64,000 bases of DNA, taken from the NCBI GenBank assembly GCA_905221605.1, contig CAJNDS010000772.1:1-64000 (forward strand), given 5' to 3'. Origin of the DNA: Symbiodinium natans. Taxonomy: Eukaryota; Sar; Dinophyceae; Suessiales; Symbiodiniaceae. The stretch's first letter is position 1, and every line of letters starts with the position of its first letter. Under the pieces are notes generated by a model. That model was not told the DNA's origin, searched no databases, and saw nothing but the letters and a program-made list of their open reading frames with translations. This document shows, in pieces, positions 33,116 to 45,860 of the stretch. The position numbers were made by a program, and so were the translations under genes.

Positions 33116-34300
33116 CGGGCTGTGGTGCCTTGGTTTTCAAGCATTTGAGGTCAACTAGCTAACTAGCTCTTGTTTTTTTCCCGAAACGCTGTGATGGGGT
33201 TGCAACTAAGGAGGGTTCGATTGAGTTGTGCGCTTGTTTGGATCCAAAGCGCCCCGTGCAGGCGCTGTCCCGTCCTGTCCGCGGATTGCAGGCGTTTCAG
33301 TTTTCATCACAGTATACAAGGCTGCCCCAGTCCCGGGCTCTTCTCACACTTTTCACACTTCAAGCTTTCGGTGTTGTCAAAAAGTTGCAAGGACACAATT
33401 TCCTTTGTGTCGGATGCTTTGCTTCGTTCGTCCGTGAAAGGGGCGTACATGTTGTGGCACCTAGCAGTGTTCGAAAACGCCCGCCGTTCGGTTGATGTGG
33501 AACTGTCATGAGCTGTGGCAGATTGTGGCAGTGGTTTTACACTGTTTGGGGTCTACACTGGCATAGCAGTGAGAAGCAGTCGCTGGGTCTACAGGGCGGA
33601 TCCTGACTCAGGTTTGGGACTCGGGGCTGAACTTGAGCACCGTAGAGTAAGCAGGACCCATTTGCGGTTGCAACTCCCCAAGATTCTCCAATAGCTTCAC
33701 TAGGCCTGACCGAACAGGTTCAGGGGAAGAGAGTTTGTGGCGATCTACAGTCCTAAACTTCGCAACATCGGGCCCCCGAGAGCGGCAGCGATAAGTCGTA
33801 CTTCTAGTCGATCGACTTGCCTGGAAGGGTCATACAAGAGAAACGCTGTTTTTTGAGGTTAATTTGTGAGCGCAACCGTGAGTTGGTGGGTGCATGCGCT
33901 GCAAGCGAGCCAAGGAAGCTGGCACAGAGTTGTCTGCCCCAGTTTTCGCGATCAGGCATGGGTTCAGGGTTTCAGGATTACATGGTAGGCTTGGGGCTTT
34001 GCTTGGGGCTCCCCATGTTGCCACAGATGTCTTCACAGATTTTTGAAGTTTCCCAGATCAGAGACAGAGAGCCTCCTTGCAAGACACATCGTGACACATC
34101 AAGACACCGTTTAAGATCGAGAGACCCGGGAGGGAGCCCTGAGAGGGAACCCATTTGCGGGAGGACAGCTTGGGTTGCCTTGGGTTTTTTTTACCTCAAG
34201 ACCAAAGTACACAAGGTCTGGAAGATAGGATCAGACTGGATGCAGTACTGCAGGTATTTCTGATTTTGGGGCCATGGTAGGGGCTTGGAGTTTTGAATCT
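33115..34300. other. No gene recognised
   Basis: Open frames near 33170-33511 and 33817-34263 on + have no conserved motif and look like intron or spacer. One short basic stretch (ELVGACAASEPRKLAQS, about 33877) could be an exon. Confidence 0.4.
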
Positions 34301-34329
34301 TCATTGGGACAGAGGAACATTGACTGTCG

Positions 34330-34560
34330 AGCTGCTGTTGCTGCGCCGTTGCTTCCAGCTACGTGATAACCTCTCCGGGCAACCGGCCATGACAAGTGCT
34401 GCTGCTGCTGCAGGGAAGCCGGCTGCAGAGAAGCTTTGCAAGCGTGTCGACCTGAACTCTTGCCATGGGAACGAACGGAGCGCATTTGAAGAAGGGCACG
34501 CGGCTGCTCGTGAAGGTGGAGAACCCATGGGTGCAAGCCTTCGAAAGCCGTGTTGCTCCA
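34330..34560 (+). CDS. Possible helical exon(s)
   Basis: Within a long + strand frame, ELLLLRRCFQLRDNLSGQ (about 34330-34383) and TSAAAAAGKPAAEKLCKRVD (about 34393-34455) have helical, Ala-rich composition like the other coiled-coil exons. A (CG)8 run at about 34578-34593 follows and marks the end of plausible coding. Confidence 0.4.
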
Positions 34561-34784
34561 AATCATACACAATCTCTGCGCGCGCGCGCGCGCTCCTTTG
34601 CAGCACCTGCATAGATCCATGGGCTACTCTGATCTTGCGGATGGGTTTCCAGGAGCCTCTTTGCATGAGAGCTGCAGCGGCGTTTTTTGCCCTCGTTGGC
34701 CATCACCGTGATGTCTATTCCGTATTTTCGGTCTGGAGTTGTAAGATTTTAAACTTAACTCTTTTCCTCGCGCGGTCTACCCAC

Positions 34785-34980
34785 AGAATCCGGAGTGCCC
34801 CATCCCAGAGAATGTCCAGAGAAATCCTGGAGTGCCCAGCCCAAGAGTCTCCCCAGAGTGCCCCACTGTAGAGTTTTTTCAAGGAACCCCTGAAGGGCCC
34901 AGCCCCAAGAGTATTGTCAGAGAATCCCCTGCAGTGCCCAACCCCAGAGTATCCTGGGAGTGCCCAAGCCCAAAGTGGGC
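34785..34980. repeat. Imperfect minisatellite, GAGTGCCCxxCCCCAGAGT
   Basis: Five to six degenerate copies of a roughly 30-35-bp unit built from CAGTGCCCAACCCCAGAGT and CAGAGAATCC words. Copy lengths vary. Both strands are open by chance. Confidence 0.7.
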
Positions 34981-34984
34981 CTGG

Positions 34985-35880
34985 CAAATTCCTTACGTGC
35001 AGGGTGGGGATGTTCGAAGTAAACTTATTTGTTGCAATGGTGCGGTCCGCGGGTCAAGCATGACCACCTCTTCAATTGTTTCAAGAGCTGCCTCTGCTTG
35101 GGTTTGGACCGGTTTGGACATACTCCACGTCAGGAGACCACGTCAGGACATTGCTTGCCCGTCCTTGTACCGAGACGCACCTTAAAAGAGCAGCACTACG
35201 GTCATGGGAGACATAGGCTTGAGAGTTGCTCGGGTGAAGATAAACATGTAAAGCTTTTCAGAGAGACATGTGGGCCCATGTGGGTCACTGGTAATCACTG
35301 TACAGTGTGGCTTCCCTGTTCCCGCAATTCTCTTTGCAAATTCTCTGCTTCCTCTGTGCTCTGCAGGCAGCTCCGACACCACATCAATGCCGAGCTCCAA
35401 AGGCCCAGCCCCAACCTCTGAGCACAAGATGAATGACATCATATCTCATTCATGTCTCACATGACTCCCGGAACCATCTCTCAAGTCATGTGCCAGAAAG
35501 CAGTTCACAAGCAGGGCGCACGCCATCTTTCGACGTCCCCAGCATTTAGAAATCAGCAGCAAAGCTTGAACGGAGAGCCTGTGGGCTGTGCGGGCAACTC
35601 GCCCTGTCAGCCTCTTGACATTGTCAAGTTGTGTCGGATGGTGCTCGGCCGGTCATTTGTACCAAGCCGGGTCCTTTGCCTAATTATCCCTAGGCCTGCT
35701 TAGACGGATTCTGAACCTGACAGCATGCGTTTCGTATGTCCAATCTTCGGATTTTCCTCCAAAAGCAGGCCTCCAGGCCAGCGTCTGTAGAATCTATGTA
35801 GAGCCTTCAAGAAGTTCTTAAACCGAAGTACCGCAACCTCCGGAGGACACAGAATTGGATCGACTTTGAAGTGCAGAGGC
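34985..35880. other. No gene recognised
   Basis: I see only short frames without motifs. No satellite either. Confidence 0.4.
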
Positions 35881-35899
35881 TCCGATTTTGGAGGGCTAC

Positions 35900-36308
35900 A
35901 GGTTTCGGAACCAGTCTTGCTACTGAAGAGCGTTGAACACCTCAAGCCACGCCAAGAGTTCACGCCGCAACCCGACATGCCAGCAGAACAATATGGCAAT
36001 ATGGCAGCTGATAGGTTCATGGACAAGCTCACAATGCAATGCATGGGGGGGGGGGGGGGGGCAGTCAAGAGACGCCCCTCAAGATGACTGCTGCTAAGCT
36101 GCCATTGTGTGCAAGAAGAGCCTTTGAAGAGAGTTCCCAAAGCTGCCGGAGAGTCGAAGCTCGCGTGAATAGGAAGAGTCGCAGGTTCATCACCAAGCAG
36201 TGGCCGAGCCCTGAGCCGGACAAGGAAGTTGCAGCCAAGGACGTCCAGGGCGTTTGGGAGGTTTTGGAAGCTTCAAGAGCTTCAAGGAAAGAAGGACTTA
36301 TGCCCTAA
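35900..36308 (+). CDS. Hypothetical coding segments, helical
   Basis: About 35925-36040 encodes SVEHLKPRQEFTPQPDMPAE then QYGNMAADRFMDKLT. After a 17-nt G run, about 36081-36306 encodes RRAFEESSQSCRRVEARVNR, KSRRFITKQW and PDKEVAAKDVQGVWEVLEAS. The second is strongly charged and helical. The G run probably sits in an intron between them. Parent protein unknown. Confidence 0.5.
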
Positions 36309-36790
36309 AATGGGGCTCGAGCCCAAGTTCAATTCGTTAAGTCCCGTTTGTTCATTTCTTTTGCTGAGCCGGCAGGCTTGACTTGGCCCGGTTTACTTCC
36401 TGCTTGGGCTTGGCTAGATCATTCTGTTCGCGAATGGGTGGGGCCCTCAACCCCAATTTCAAATCAGAGATGGGCTCCTCATCCTTGGACTCTGTTTGAA
36501 ATGGAGTGACCACCCCCCTCTCCCGCGTCGCATGCTGTTGAGAGCCCCCCCGCCCCCCTTTCCTGGCCCCTAGTCGTGCAAAGCATCGCTCACAAAGCAG
36601 CCCTTACCATCAAAACAAAACCCTGAACTCCCTGAACTCCTGAAGGCCTTGATTGCCGCTTCGCCATGCAAGGACGGTGCAGCGAAAGAAGCGAACGCCA
36701 AAGATGGGATAGGGCGCGTTGGACACACTGCAGCTCCCGGACCTCTAAGCATCCTGGCCACCCTATGTTCCGCCACCGCCTGCCCCGAGA

Positions 36791-36828
36791 CAGAGAGACA
36801 GAGATAGAGAGAGAGAGAGAGAGAGATG

Positions 36829-36861
<33 letters not shown>
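36791..36861. repeat. (GA)n microsatellite
   Basis: GA dinucleotides with a few GATA/GATGGA interruptions, just upstream of the exon at 36863. Confidence 0.95.
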
Positions 36862-36862
<1 letters not shown>

Positions 36863-36863
<1 letters not shown>

Positions 36864-37008
36864 TGTGTGGAAGCGCAGCGTGACGAGGAGTGGAGCAGGA
36901 CGCTGCCGGGCCACACAGACTGGGCGGATGCATTTTCTTCTGAAGAATCTGAAGACGCCACCGAAATGTGGATTCCCGATCCATGTGGCGCAATCGGCGG
37001 GCGCTGAA
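36863..37008 (+). CDS. Acidic exon (VEAQRDEEWSRTLPGHTDWA)
   Basis: The frame reads VEAQRDEEWSRTLPGHTDWA, then DAFSSEESEDATEMWIPDP and a stop. It is acidic, with Trp residues at regular spacing, and is clearly non-random. An overlapping +1 frame (37010-37165, ARFSYDRNEPLGRRGRAPS) may be the next exon. Not assigned to a family. Confidence 0.5.
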
Positions 37009-37183
37009 GAAACAGGGATTCAGCGAGAAGAACCCACCTGTCGTCGGCGTCGGCGCTCCGATGCTGATGGCCAAACCCACCAACCCACCAAGCGGACCGC
37101 GGGCAAGGTTTAGCTACGACCGGAACGAACCACTTGGCCGTCGTGGCCGGGCTCCCTCTGCGTGAGGAGTCATTCAATTCAAG

Positions 37184-37230
37184 TGCGCAGAAGAAGAAGA
37201 AATGAAAAAGAAGAATAAGAATAAGAAGAA

Positions 37231-37261
<31 letters not shown>

Positions 37262-37301
37262 AAGAAGAAGAAGAAGAAGAAGAAGAAGAAGAAGAAGAAG
37301 A
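37184..37301. repeat. (AAG)n microsatellite
   Basis: GAA/AAG trinucleotides, pure from about 37232 to 37300 and preceded by degenerate AAGAATAAG units. The polySer/polyLeu frames on - are artefacts. Confidence 0.97.
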
Positions 37302-37485
37302 CGAGAGTGACACTTTCTTCGTCTCCCAGTAAGGCCAAACATCTTGCTCAGGCCTCGTACCGTCACTCGAACTAGGCAAAAGCCCCTGAACCAACTTCAC
37401 AGTTTAGGATCTTTAGGACCTTAGGACTCCTCAAGCCTTGGAGAATGGGCCCAAAAACCCAGGAATGGATGGGACAAGTTCGACG

Positions 37486-37578
37486 AAGGCGTCACCGCGG
37501 GGGTCACCGCGGGTGTCGCCTCGGGTGTCGCCGCAGGTGTCGCCGCAGGTGTCGCCGCGTGTGTCGCCGCGAACTGGC
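37486..37578. repeat. 12-bp minisatellite GGTGTCGCCGCA
   Basis: About seven copies of a 12-bp unit (GGTGTCGCCGCA/GGTGTCGCCTCG). Because 12 is a multiple of 3 it stays in frame, giving SPRV/SPQV repeats on + (frame 37438-37662) and GDTR/GDTC repeats on -. It may be coding on + but there is no independent evidence. Confidence 0.85.
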
Positions 37579-37699
37579 GCACGTCCCACAACTCCAACAC
37601 GGAAGGAGGCGCGTGCGACGAGATGTCGGGAGCCTTGCACGACGTGGATCAAGAATCCATAGTTCACGAGCTAAGCATAGTTCAAGAGCAGGCCGAATT

Positions 37700-40600
37700 T
37701 GTAAGGATCAAGGGCGACATGACCCCGGCATGGACAAAGGGCATGCTCCGTGCAGAGACGTGCAGGCTACATATAGTTAATCGTCGACTTGTTTGCAGGT
37801 GACCATCAACCCACCCAGAGATGCCCAGAACTGGCAAAATGCGCAAAACCAGTCCCTTGCTGGCAGCGATGGGCAGAAGTTGGCAACTGTTTGCGTGGGA
37901 TTAGGGGCGCAACTTAGGCTGACCTTACGAATCCTAGGTGCCACGTGGCGCCACTTCACCTGTTAGGGGTCGTGTGTGCTTTAACTCCTGTGCTTCCAGA
38001 TTTGTCTGCAGCAAGAGGCTTGCTCCCACTTCGTCGAATCTGGCTTGGGCAAAAGTTCAGCGTCTTGCTCTGACGGACATACCTTCCCCCGCCCACCCCA
38101 GCCCCGAACTGTGACACTACATGTTGAACTTTTGATCCTCGAATCCGGCGTGCCAGGGCTTTGGACCTCAAACACAGAGCCTTTCACCTCAACTTCCTAC
38201 ACCTATCTAAGTAACTGCAAGACGTTTCCTGTAAGCACCCATTTTGAAAAATCCGAGAGGAGATCACGACATGCCACCCTCACAAGCCTGGCGCTTGCGA
38301 CATAAGGTGGGGCGTCCATGACGGAGAGGACGCGTCGATTTCGACAAACCCTCGAACACCCAGCAGCACCGGCTCTGATTGTCAAGGGAAGATCTCAGGC
38401 ACTTCTCGCACATTGCCCGCACGTTGCCTGCATATTGCCCCACACTTCGATTGCTGGCTGCACAGTTGTGCTACCGAACCCTGACGTCATCAAACCCTAA
38501 ACCCGTCTGAGGCTTAGCCTGGCTGAAAGTCCTGAGAACCACAAAGCGCCAGAACACTTCAGAACACTTCAGAACACTTCAGAACACTTCATGGTAACTG
38601 ATAGTGTGTGTAAGGGGGGGGGCGCCCTCAAGTCCTGAGTGGGCTACAAAAGCGATGCATCCCCATCTCTGTCTGGGCCCAACCGCGCAGAACCTTAACA
38701 AAATAGTGCTGGAGGCACACGACCTGAGTATGTAACGCACCTGGCAAATTGCTGGGGACAACCCTGCATTGGCCCAATCATCTGGGCAAGGCAGGAAGAG
38801 CATGCGAAAAGAAACCCCCCGAGTCCCTAGCAAGCAGCATTCATTCCACACCGATTTTTGGTGTCTCAATGCCTGTCTCCACAATGTTCCCTTGACATGA
38901 TCTGGCTTCTGCATGTGTCGACATGCTTGCAATGCTTTGCGCCGCTCTGCATCGGCCAGGTCGTGTGTCAAGTCGTCGATGATGGTCAGTGCTTTGGCTG
39001 CTTCTTCCTGCGACCCTAGTATGAATCACCTGTGCTTCTTAGGGGGCAAGAAAACTTAGATCTTCAACGTTATAGATTCTGAAGCAACGATTCACCAATT
39101 TTTCATGTCAGATTCATGTCGTTTAGCCCTTGGTCAGCTTTGTAGCGGAGTCTCTGTTCTTTCACTTCTAGACTTGCATGGGTTCCAAGAAGTTGTGTGT
39201 TTCGCGTTGTGATTTTCTAAGCCTTTCGTGGCGTTTGTGGCATGCCTTGCTTGCTTCCTGACCATTCGGCGAGGCATGTTTTCGATAGCTCGTGCGCACA
39301 ATCCGGCGACTGTGGGCTTTCATAGCCAGAAGTTCTAAGAACCGTCTGTGAGTCCGCACACAGTAGGGCCACACAGAACCTGAGAGAATCGGAGCACCCC
39401 TTCCCAAACCTGAGGCACATGGAACTTCTACGGCAGCGAGACCGAGACCTGCAGTGGTCGGGCGTAAGGTTCCGTGGCCCAGCAGGTTCATGGGCTGCTG
39501 AAAGGTGGGGACACGGGCTCCATAAGATTCCGTCAGATCTTCGGAATCTTCGGCCTTGATCAGACTTGCGAAACGCAGGTCCTCAAAGGCTCACATTCTG
39601 GTCACCCAGACCCTCCGGGGCCATGGGTCCACCCTGGTTTGGATTTTTCAATTTCCAAAGATTTCCCAGACGGGCGGTACCTGGACAAATCGGTTGTCTA
39701 GAAAGGATCCTCAACCATAAGCCCTGTTGGTCTTTTCAATGCGATGTAGAGATGCAACACCTCCGGACAGCAGGGGGCGGAGGTATACAGTTGGTCCTAT
39801 TGGTGCAGGTTTAAGGGTTGGGCTTATACAGGCTTTTAGGGAGGTTGATTTGGACACGGTGAATGCTGAAGGCTCGAGGGTTGACTATGCCTCAAGAGAG
39901 CCTAGGGCTGGGCATCAGAAGTGATGCAGGCTTCCAGTGTACCGCCCACTAGCACCAGGTGCACGCAGAAAACTCTGCAGCTGAGATGGAACACCACAAC
40001 ACTGGGCCTGATGAGGGGTAGTCTCTATTGTGGGCGGAGTTTACGGGACAGGTTGTTGGGAATACTCGTCCTTGTACCAAAGCTTCCATGCTTTCCAGTT
40101 AGGCTGGATGAACGTGGACATTTGTACGGGCAACAAAGGGCGGGCCAACCAAGACGCACGCATTCCACAGTGGGGCCAACTTTGCGAGTCACTGTGCTAC
40201 CCTTCTCACCGGTGCGTCGGCGTTTTTCCCCCTATACCGGGCTGCAGTGCGCCTTTTTCGCGCATGATTGCTGGACCAGCGGGATTCGGGTCAGGATGAA
40301 TGACTGTAACAACCTGAACACGGGAAGCTACTAACCCGGAAATCCCACCCCCCCCAAACAGCTGAAGACCTTCATGCTACCCAAACCCACGCACCTTCCT
40401 ATCGCAAGCCTCACAGCGTTTGAAATTGTTGGTTTCTCGTGTCCAAACGGGCCACCTCGATCCGACTCCCTGGATTCGCGAGTTCCTTCAGTGTGTCGGC
40501 CCCGAGGTCCGCGGTTCATTCAGGAGTTCAGGATTTCGACAGGTTGTCATAGCGTTCTTGTTTTCTTATGGTTATTTTAACGTCCGTATTGAACCTATCC

Positions 40601-40790
40601 AGTGGCTGTTCAGAGCGTCCGAACATCCGTTCACACAGTGCTCGAAGAGATGTGTTGCAGGAGACCAGGGTTTCGCCATGTTTCGCACCATTGCCTCTGA
40701 TCATGCTTATGCGTTAAGACTAAATGATGCTCAACTTAAACAAGGATGAAAGGCTTAGCTTCACCAGATTCTAAGTTTTTGGCCGCGGGA
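37700..40790. other. No gene assigned; small repeats
   Basis: Contains a 10-bp repeat CAGAACACTT x4 (about 38548-38588), three GCACRTTGCC-type units (about 38405-38440) and a TAAACCCT word (38495-38503). Open frames at 38579-38971 (-) and 39921-40334 (+) lack motifs. Confidence 0.4.
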
Positions 40791-40814
40791 CTCTTCGGGC
40801 CTTCGGCTTCTGGT

Positions 40815-40930
40815 GCAGCTCCCAGAGCGCGGCTGTCAAGAGCAAAGGCCAGCAAGGCACGGCCAGAGAGCAAAGCGGGAGGAGCGTCTGCTTAGTCACT
40901 TATTGGAGCAGCCCTATGGTCCCCTGAGTC
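40815..40930 (+). CDS. Basic helical exon (RAKREERLLSHLLEQ)
   Basis: The frame encodes VQLPERGCQEQRPARHGQRA then KREERLLSHLLEQPYGPLS. Gln/Arg/Glu-rich, then leucine-patterned. It fits the + strand coiled-coil series. The open frame continues to 41403 through sequence that looks intronic. Confidence 0.45.
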
Positions 40931-41409
40931 CCGAGGGCCCCACTTTGCAAAGTATCCATGCGTCACACGTCTGCAAACATTACACTGGAGCTAACTGTGC
41001 TAATTTTTTCCCCATGTTTCAAGAATCCCAATCGCCCCCCTCTCCCCAGTCCAAAAAGGGAGTGAGGGAATATACCTGGGTACCTCATAGGCCCCGCCTT
41101 GGCAAGAGCAGGGCTCCTCGCTCGAAGCTCTCAGAAGGCCCCCCCCAGATGTTTTTTCAAGTGAAGTCCCAGTCAGGTGAGCTTCGAATAAGCTTGGACT
41201 TGAAAGCTTGGACTAGGGACTTTGGGTTTCGGGGTTTTGGGGTTTTAATGGGACAACTAACCGTCATTGACACATTGAAGAAATGGCATGAATCTGCGAC
41301 AAAGCTACACTACGCGATGAGTGATCCAGGCCTCTTTCGCTGCTTCGAGGAAGGGTTTCCCGCTGCCGATCGGCATCATCTAAGTGTTGTGTGGGCTCTT
41401 TGAGCAAAG

Positions 41410-43090
41410 CTTCTCCAAATCAGTAGATTGCTGTAAGAGGCTGCCGATTTTCTCGGACTGTGTAGGCGACAGAGGGAAATTGTGTGAATCGAAATCATTC
41501 GTGTGCTTGTCATGCTCATTCGCTTCCTTCCTGTTCACGGCAGTCTAAAGCACAGGGAGTGGCAAGCAAATCAACAAAAGCCGCTGACTCGACGAAGTTT
41601 CACGCTCTTTTGCATGGTTGCATCTATTTGACAGCCCTTGCCTTCTTAGCTTGCCGGCTTGTGCTGGAATCAGCAGTAGTCCTCGCCGTCGCGATCTAGG
41701 ATAGCATGACGGGCACAAGCTCAGCAGATCCTTCACCAGTCAGTCATCGGCACTCATAGCGACACACACGCAGACATGCGCTGAAGACGCAAGTAAGGCT
41801 GCGTGAGTCTGAAGGCAAAACGCGCGGAACGCCTTTACTGTTGTCATGCGCGCCATCCATGCTTTCATTGGGCGCGTCTGAGTCTACTCATTCGACAACA
41901 AATTTTTGGGAGTTCGCAAGGCTCATGCTCATCCGTCGCATGGTCTTTCACAAGCACCTTCCAGCAAGAGTCAAGTGAGCACATCGAGCGAACGCGAGAA
42001 AACGAGCAAAGCGAGGAACGGCATATACTGCAACGATGACGCAAAAAAGCTCCCAAAGACTGAGTAGTTTAAAGCTTTGTAGTCGTACTTGTAGCATGTA
42101 AATGTGAAGGCCCAAACATCGAGAGCTGATGACGAAGCCTCAAACACTCGGTTTATGGACTTGGTGCTCAGTTGCTCAGTGCCTGACTTGGTCAGCTGAC
42201 GGAGCTGGAAAAGACAGCAAGCAAGGCAGCTGGGCCGAGGCAGAGGAGACCTACCAGGTCAGCCCTCACAATGGCTCAGCTGCCTTGCACCCTTATTTTA
42301 ACATTCCATTCCATGTTCAGACTCTTTCACCTGCGTGCTGGTCAGCGCAAGTCCCCTCACTAGCGTGCAGACCTGTACTGCAGCAAGTGGATGAAGTGCT
42401 AGTGCTAGACGGTGCTTCTAGTGCTTAGTCTGCAACTCGGCTGTCCTCGCGACAAGTCGAGAATGCCTGAATAGCTTTCGGCCATACATTTTGTATCAAG
42501 GATGCAATCCTCAGCATTATGCTTCTGATGCTCCTTACGACGTGATTGTGGGTGGGGGTGGCGTATCTGGCAGCCGCGGTGGTGAGAAGGTTCAAGCCTC
42601 AACCGCCTCCACAAAAGTGGAGAGATAGGGCTGATAGGGCTGAAGAAGGGACTGGGAACATTGCAACTCAGTCCCTGTAGGCGTGCCGTTGCAAATATCT
42701 GTAGCGGCTGCCTCAGGTGTCAGCTGAGAACTTAGCTGCTTGTGGGCATTAGAGTTGGCTTCCAAGATGAGCATGTCATCCATGTCCCTCCTTTCCTCAG
42801 ACATCTTCCCTAAATATTCCTACATATTCCCATTCGGCACCCAGCCCAAGCGCAATCCACTCAGTTCAGCCCGAACCTCCCAATCAGTGCTCGCCCCATC
42901 TTGCCTCTATTTGCACCCAGTCCAGATGTGTCCTGTGTCCAAAAGCCGACGTTCCCAGTCCGAAACCTCGAAGAGACCAACCATCCCGCGCAGCACGTGC
43001 ACACATTGCACCTGCAATCGCGCTGAGGTGACCTGGTTGGGCATGTCCTTGTGGTTTGTTCAGCATGTAAGGCCTTTGGGCGTTGAGGGT
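41410..43090. other. Mostly no gene recognised; one weak exon
   Basis: One weak helical piece, ELEKTASKAAGPRQRR, lies at about 42205-42250 on +. A GATAGGGCTGATAGGGCTGA duplication lies near 42625. Nothing else is supported. Confidence 0.4.
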
Positions 43091-43098
43091 TTGAGATC

Positions 43099-43275
43099 TT
43101 GGCTGGAACCCTGCAAGAGGACAGAGCCCGGCTCCTGTACATGCTAGGCTCGGCGGACCTAAATTTCCTCGTTGCTGCAGAAAAGCGAATTGCAACCGCT
43201 GCTGAGACCTTGAATTGTAGTAACGCTAAGAGCAATGAGAAGCTCTGCAAGGAAAAGGCTGTTGTGTCAACACTC
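43099..43275 (+). CDS. Helical exon (RLLYMLGSADLNFLVAAEKR)
   Basis: The + frame encodes TLQEDRARLLYMLGSADLNF, then LVAAEKRIATAAETLNCSNA and KSNEKLCKEKAVVST. Over about 55 residues it is helical and balanced, one of the longer exon-like stretches in the right half. It follows an intron-like TTGAGGGTTTGAG stretch. Probably part of the coiled-coil gene set. Family not recognised. Confidence 0.55.
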
Positions 43276-43279
43276 TGGC

Positions 43280-44328
43280 ACTATGGGGTTCTCGTTAAGA
43301 GCATGGTCAAGGTTGCCGCGAGCGCACGGCACGTGCGGCCGGCTCCGCAGCAACCGCCTTTGGTAGGTTTGGCGCTCGAATTGGGTCCAAATCGCGCTCT
43401 CGCCAAGGCAGGATTTGGGGGTGGGCATCGCGTGTGAAAAATCTTGCTTTCGCCGGGGTCCCGTGCACGTTCCAGCCTCCGAATCGCACTCCCACATCGG
43501 TCCCATGCATTTTTCGAGGCATGGCTCGCTCCGGTGCAGGAACGTACCTTTCTGCCTCTCCGGCTCTTGGATGCCTTATGTCATGGTGCTCCTTAATTAC
43601 GAGTCGAAAGTGTCGCTGCTTTGGGCTGTGTCTACTGCCGTCGTGGTTTTCACCGTTTGGGGTCTAGGCTCGTTTTTCAGGTAGCGGATGCATCACAGTG
43701 GGAAGCAGAAGCCCCTAGCACCCAGCACCTTGAGACTTGGGACCCGCACTCGGTGCCTAGGTTCTGGCACTGGGGGCGTCAGCTTCGCCAGCCCTAGGTG
43801 GGGCTCAGGGACACTCAGAAGGACTCCAAAGCCTTACAATTACACGTGAAGGAATGTTTTGGATTGATGGCAATGATCGGACACTCCAGATCTGAGCATG
43901 TTTGAACTTGAAACCCCCAAGCCCGCACAGGGAGCCTCTCACTTCCGCGCCGGAAGACCTGCCCAAGGCCACTGGTGGGTCGAAACTTGGAGAGATCAAA
44001 CCCCCATGGTCAGCATCAGGGCCTCTAAGAACACCAAACTGCATGTGTCAAGCTCCGTAAGACTCTGTAATCAAAAAGCATTCCAAGCGCAACCCACATG
44101 CCAAGACTCCGAGAAGACTCCGAGAGCGCTCCAAGGGCACCCAACAGCCGCCAATCAGAGCAGCGTCACAGTCGCCACTTCACGAGAATACATGCTGTAC
44201 ATACGCATACACTGTACATACGCATACAGCCTATGCACAGCGTGTGTGCAAAGTGTGTGCAACGTGTGTGCAGTGTCAGTGTCAGTGTCTGTGTCTGTGT
44301 CAGTGTCTGTGTCAGTGTCAGTGTCTGT

Positions 44329-44372
<44 letters not shown>

Positions 44373-45255
44373 AGTGCATGCGTGCTGCGTGGGACCTAGG
44401 GAGTTCGCGCCGCGAAACGCAAGAATCCCCAACAGAATGGACGAAGGGAAGCCGTCCAAAAGCCACACAGTTGTGAACAATGTAGAGAAGGAGGCCTATG
44501 GATAGCTATGGCACAAATTGTTACATGCTCCCGGGCTGCCAGTCTGCCCGCATAGCCCACCAAGGATCCTCTACATGCCTTCCATTGCCTTCCAACATCC
44601 TGAAGTTCCCAAAAGCCACTCAAAGTCTTTGCAAGGAGCGCCCGAGTGAGGATGCCTCTCCCAAGTTCCTACGGCGGGGATCTCTGCAGGTTCCGTTTGA
44701 GAGTTGGTGAAGGGGTCCTGCCACCTCCCAGTAGGAGAACTGCTGGCTGGTCGTCCTCTTGCTTCAGACATGAAGCGATCTTCGAAAAGATTGTGCTCTT
44801 GCCAGTCTTGAGTGGACAGCTTCCATGTCTGCGCGAGGCATTGAAGATGTGTAACGAATGCTTTCAGGGTTCTTTGCTGGAGCTGTTAACCGTTAGCCCA
44901 AAGGGCAATCTCCCATTTCCCATGAAGGCGAGAACTAGTTTATGAGTTAGTTGCTTGAAATATTCTTGAAGACAAGGCTGGATCCCTCCACAACACGCGA
45001 CTCGGCACTGGCTTTGGCTTTGGAGCGCTCGCAGGACACCAACGCCGTGGTGTGATCAGCGAAGTCCGTGTTGAGCTTGTGAGAGTTAACACCGGTCGAG
45101 CAGTCTTCTACCTTCTCGTAGCAAGTCTGTCACATGAAACAATTGTCCTGCTGCGCCCAGCGTGTTTCAACCTTGCACCGTGCTTCCGCCCATGGAGCTT
45201 GGGGCCTTCCTTAGTGTTTATCTTCGCAGGCTTCACGAAGGTGATCTGACTTATC
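43280..45255. other. No gene recognised; GTGTCA/GT array
   Basis: The main feature is a simple repeat at 44278-44370. Open frames at 43307-43684 on both strands are motif-free. Confidence 0.4.
44278..44370. repeat. (GTGTCA/GTGTCT)n grading to (GT)n
   Basis: GTGTCA and GTGTCT hexamers pass into pure GT dinucleotides from about 44336. Low complexity. Confidence 0.95.
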
Positions 45256-45265
45256 TACACGTGGC

Positions 45266-45860
45266 ATACACAAACTTGGAGGATCACATCGAAGCCCTGC
45301 AAAGGGAACGAGATGAGGCCTGATTGTGATTGTGCTAATGCACGCCTAGCCCCGAGAAGCTTATGTTTCTCCGCTGTTAGATATGCCTGCCAAGACTGCT
45401 ATACCTATCATTCTCAGAATATCCGAAAACAAAGGCATTAAGCATAGATGAAAAACAGCAGTACCCCACAAACTTGTCCCTGAAGAGAGAGGCGCTGCGC
45501 CGTGCAGCTGACCAGGAAAGCGAGGCCAAGGGAGGGGGTGCCTCTGGGTGTGCGTGTTGCTTTTCTGTGTGTGCGTGTGGTGTTGGTGTGTGTGTGTGGC
45601 CTTCAACCCATCCTGATGCGACTCGTTCCTCTGCAGTTGCTTGCGTTCGGCCGGATGACAACCAGTCCAGGTCCTCCGCTTGACGATGCTGGTGGAAAGA
45701 TCGGAGGTTACTTGGCGAAACCGAATGCCTCTTACTATTGCAAGAGTCTTTGAGGTAGTTGGCACCCTACCTGAAGTGGTCGAGGACCACTGTAACTGCA
45801 GCCCAAAGCTGAGGTCTCTCAGTTGAGGGAGCAGGGCGTCGCAGAACTGATCCGGATCTG
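45266..45860 (+). CDS. Coiled-coil exon cluster (three exons)
   Basis: About 45266-45321 encodes VAYTNLEDHIEALQRERDEA. About 45477-45535 encodes LKREALRRAADQESEAKGG. About 45805-45855 encodes AEVSQLREQGVAELIRI. These are classic E/R/L/A amphipathic helices in separate frames, each flanked by intron-like DNA. They match the left-block exons in style and orientation. Unknown structural protein. Confidence 0.55.

Noticed and set aside
36590-37366. - strand frame with polyLeu, polySer and Ser-Leu repeats
   Set aside because: Read-through of the (GA)n and (AAG)n microsatellites.
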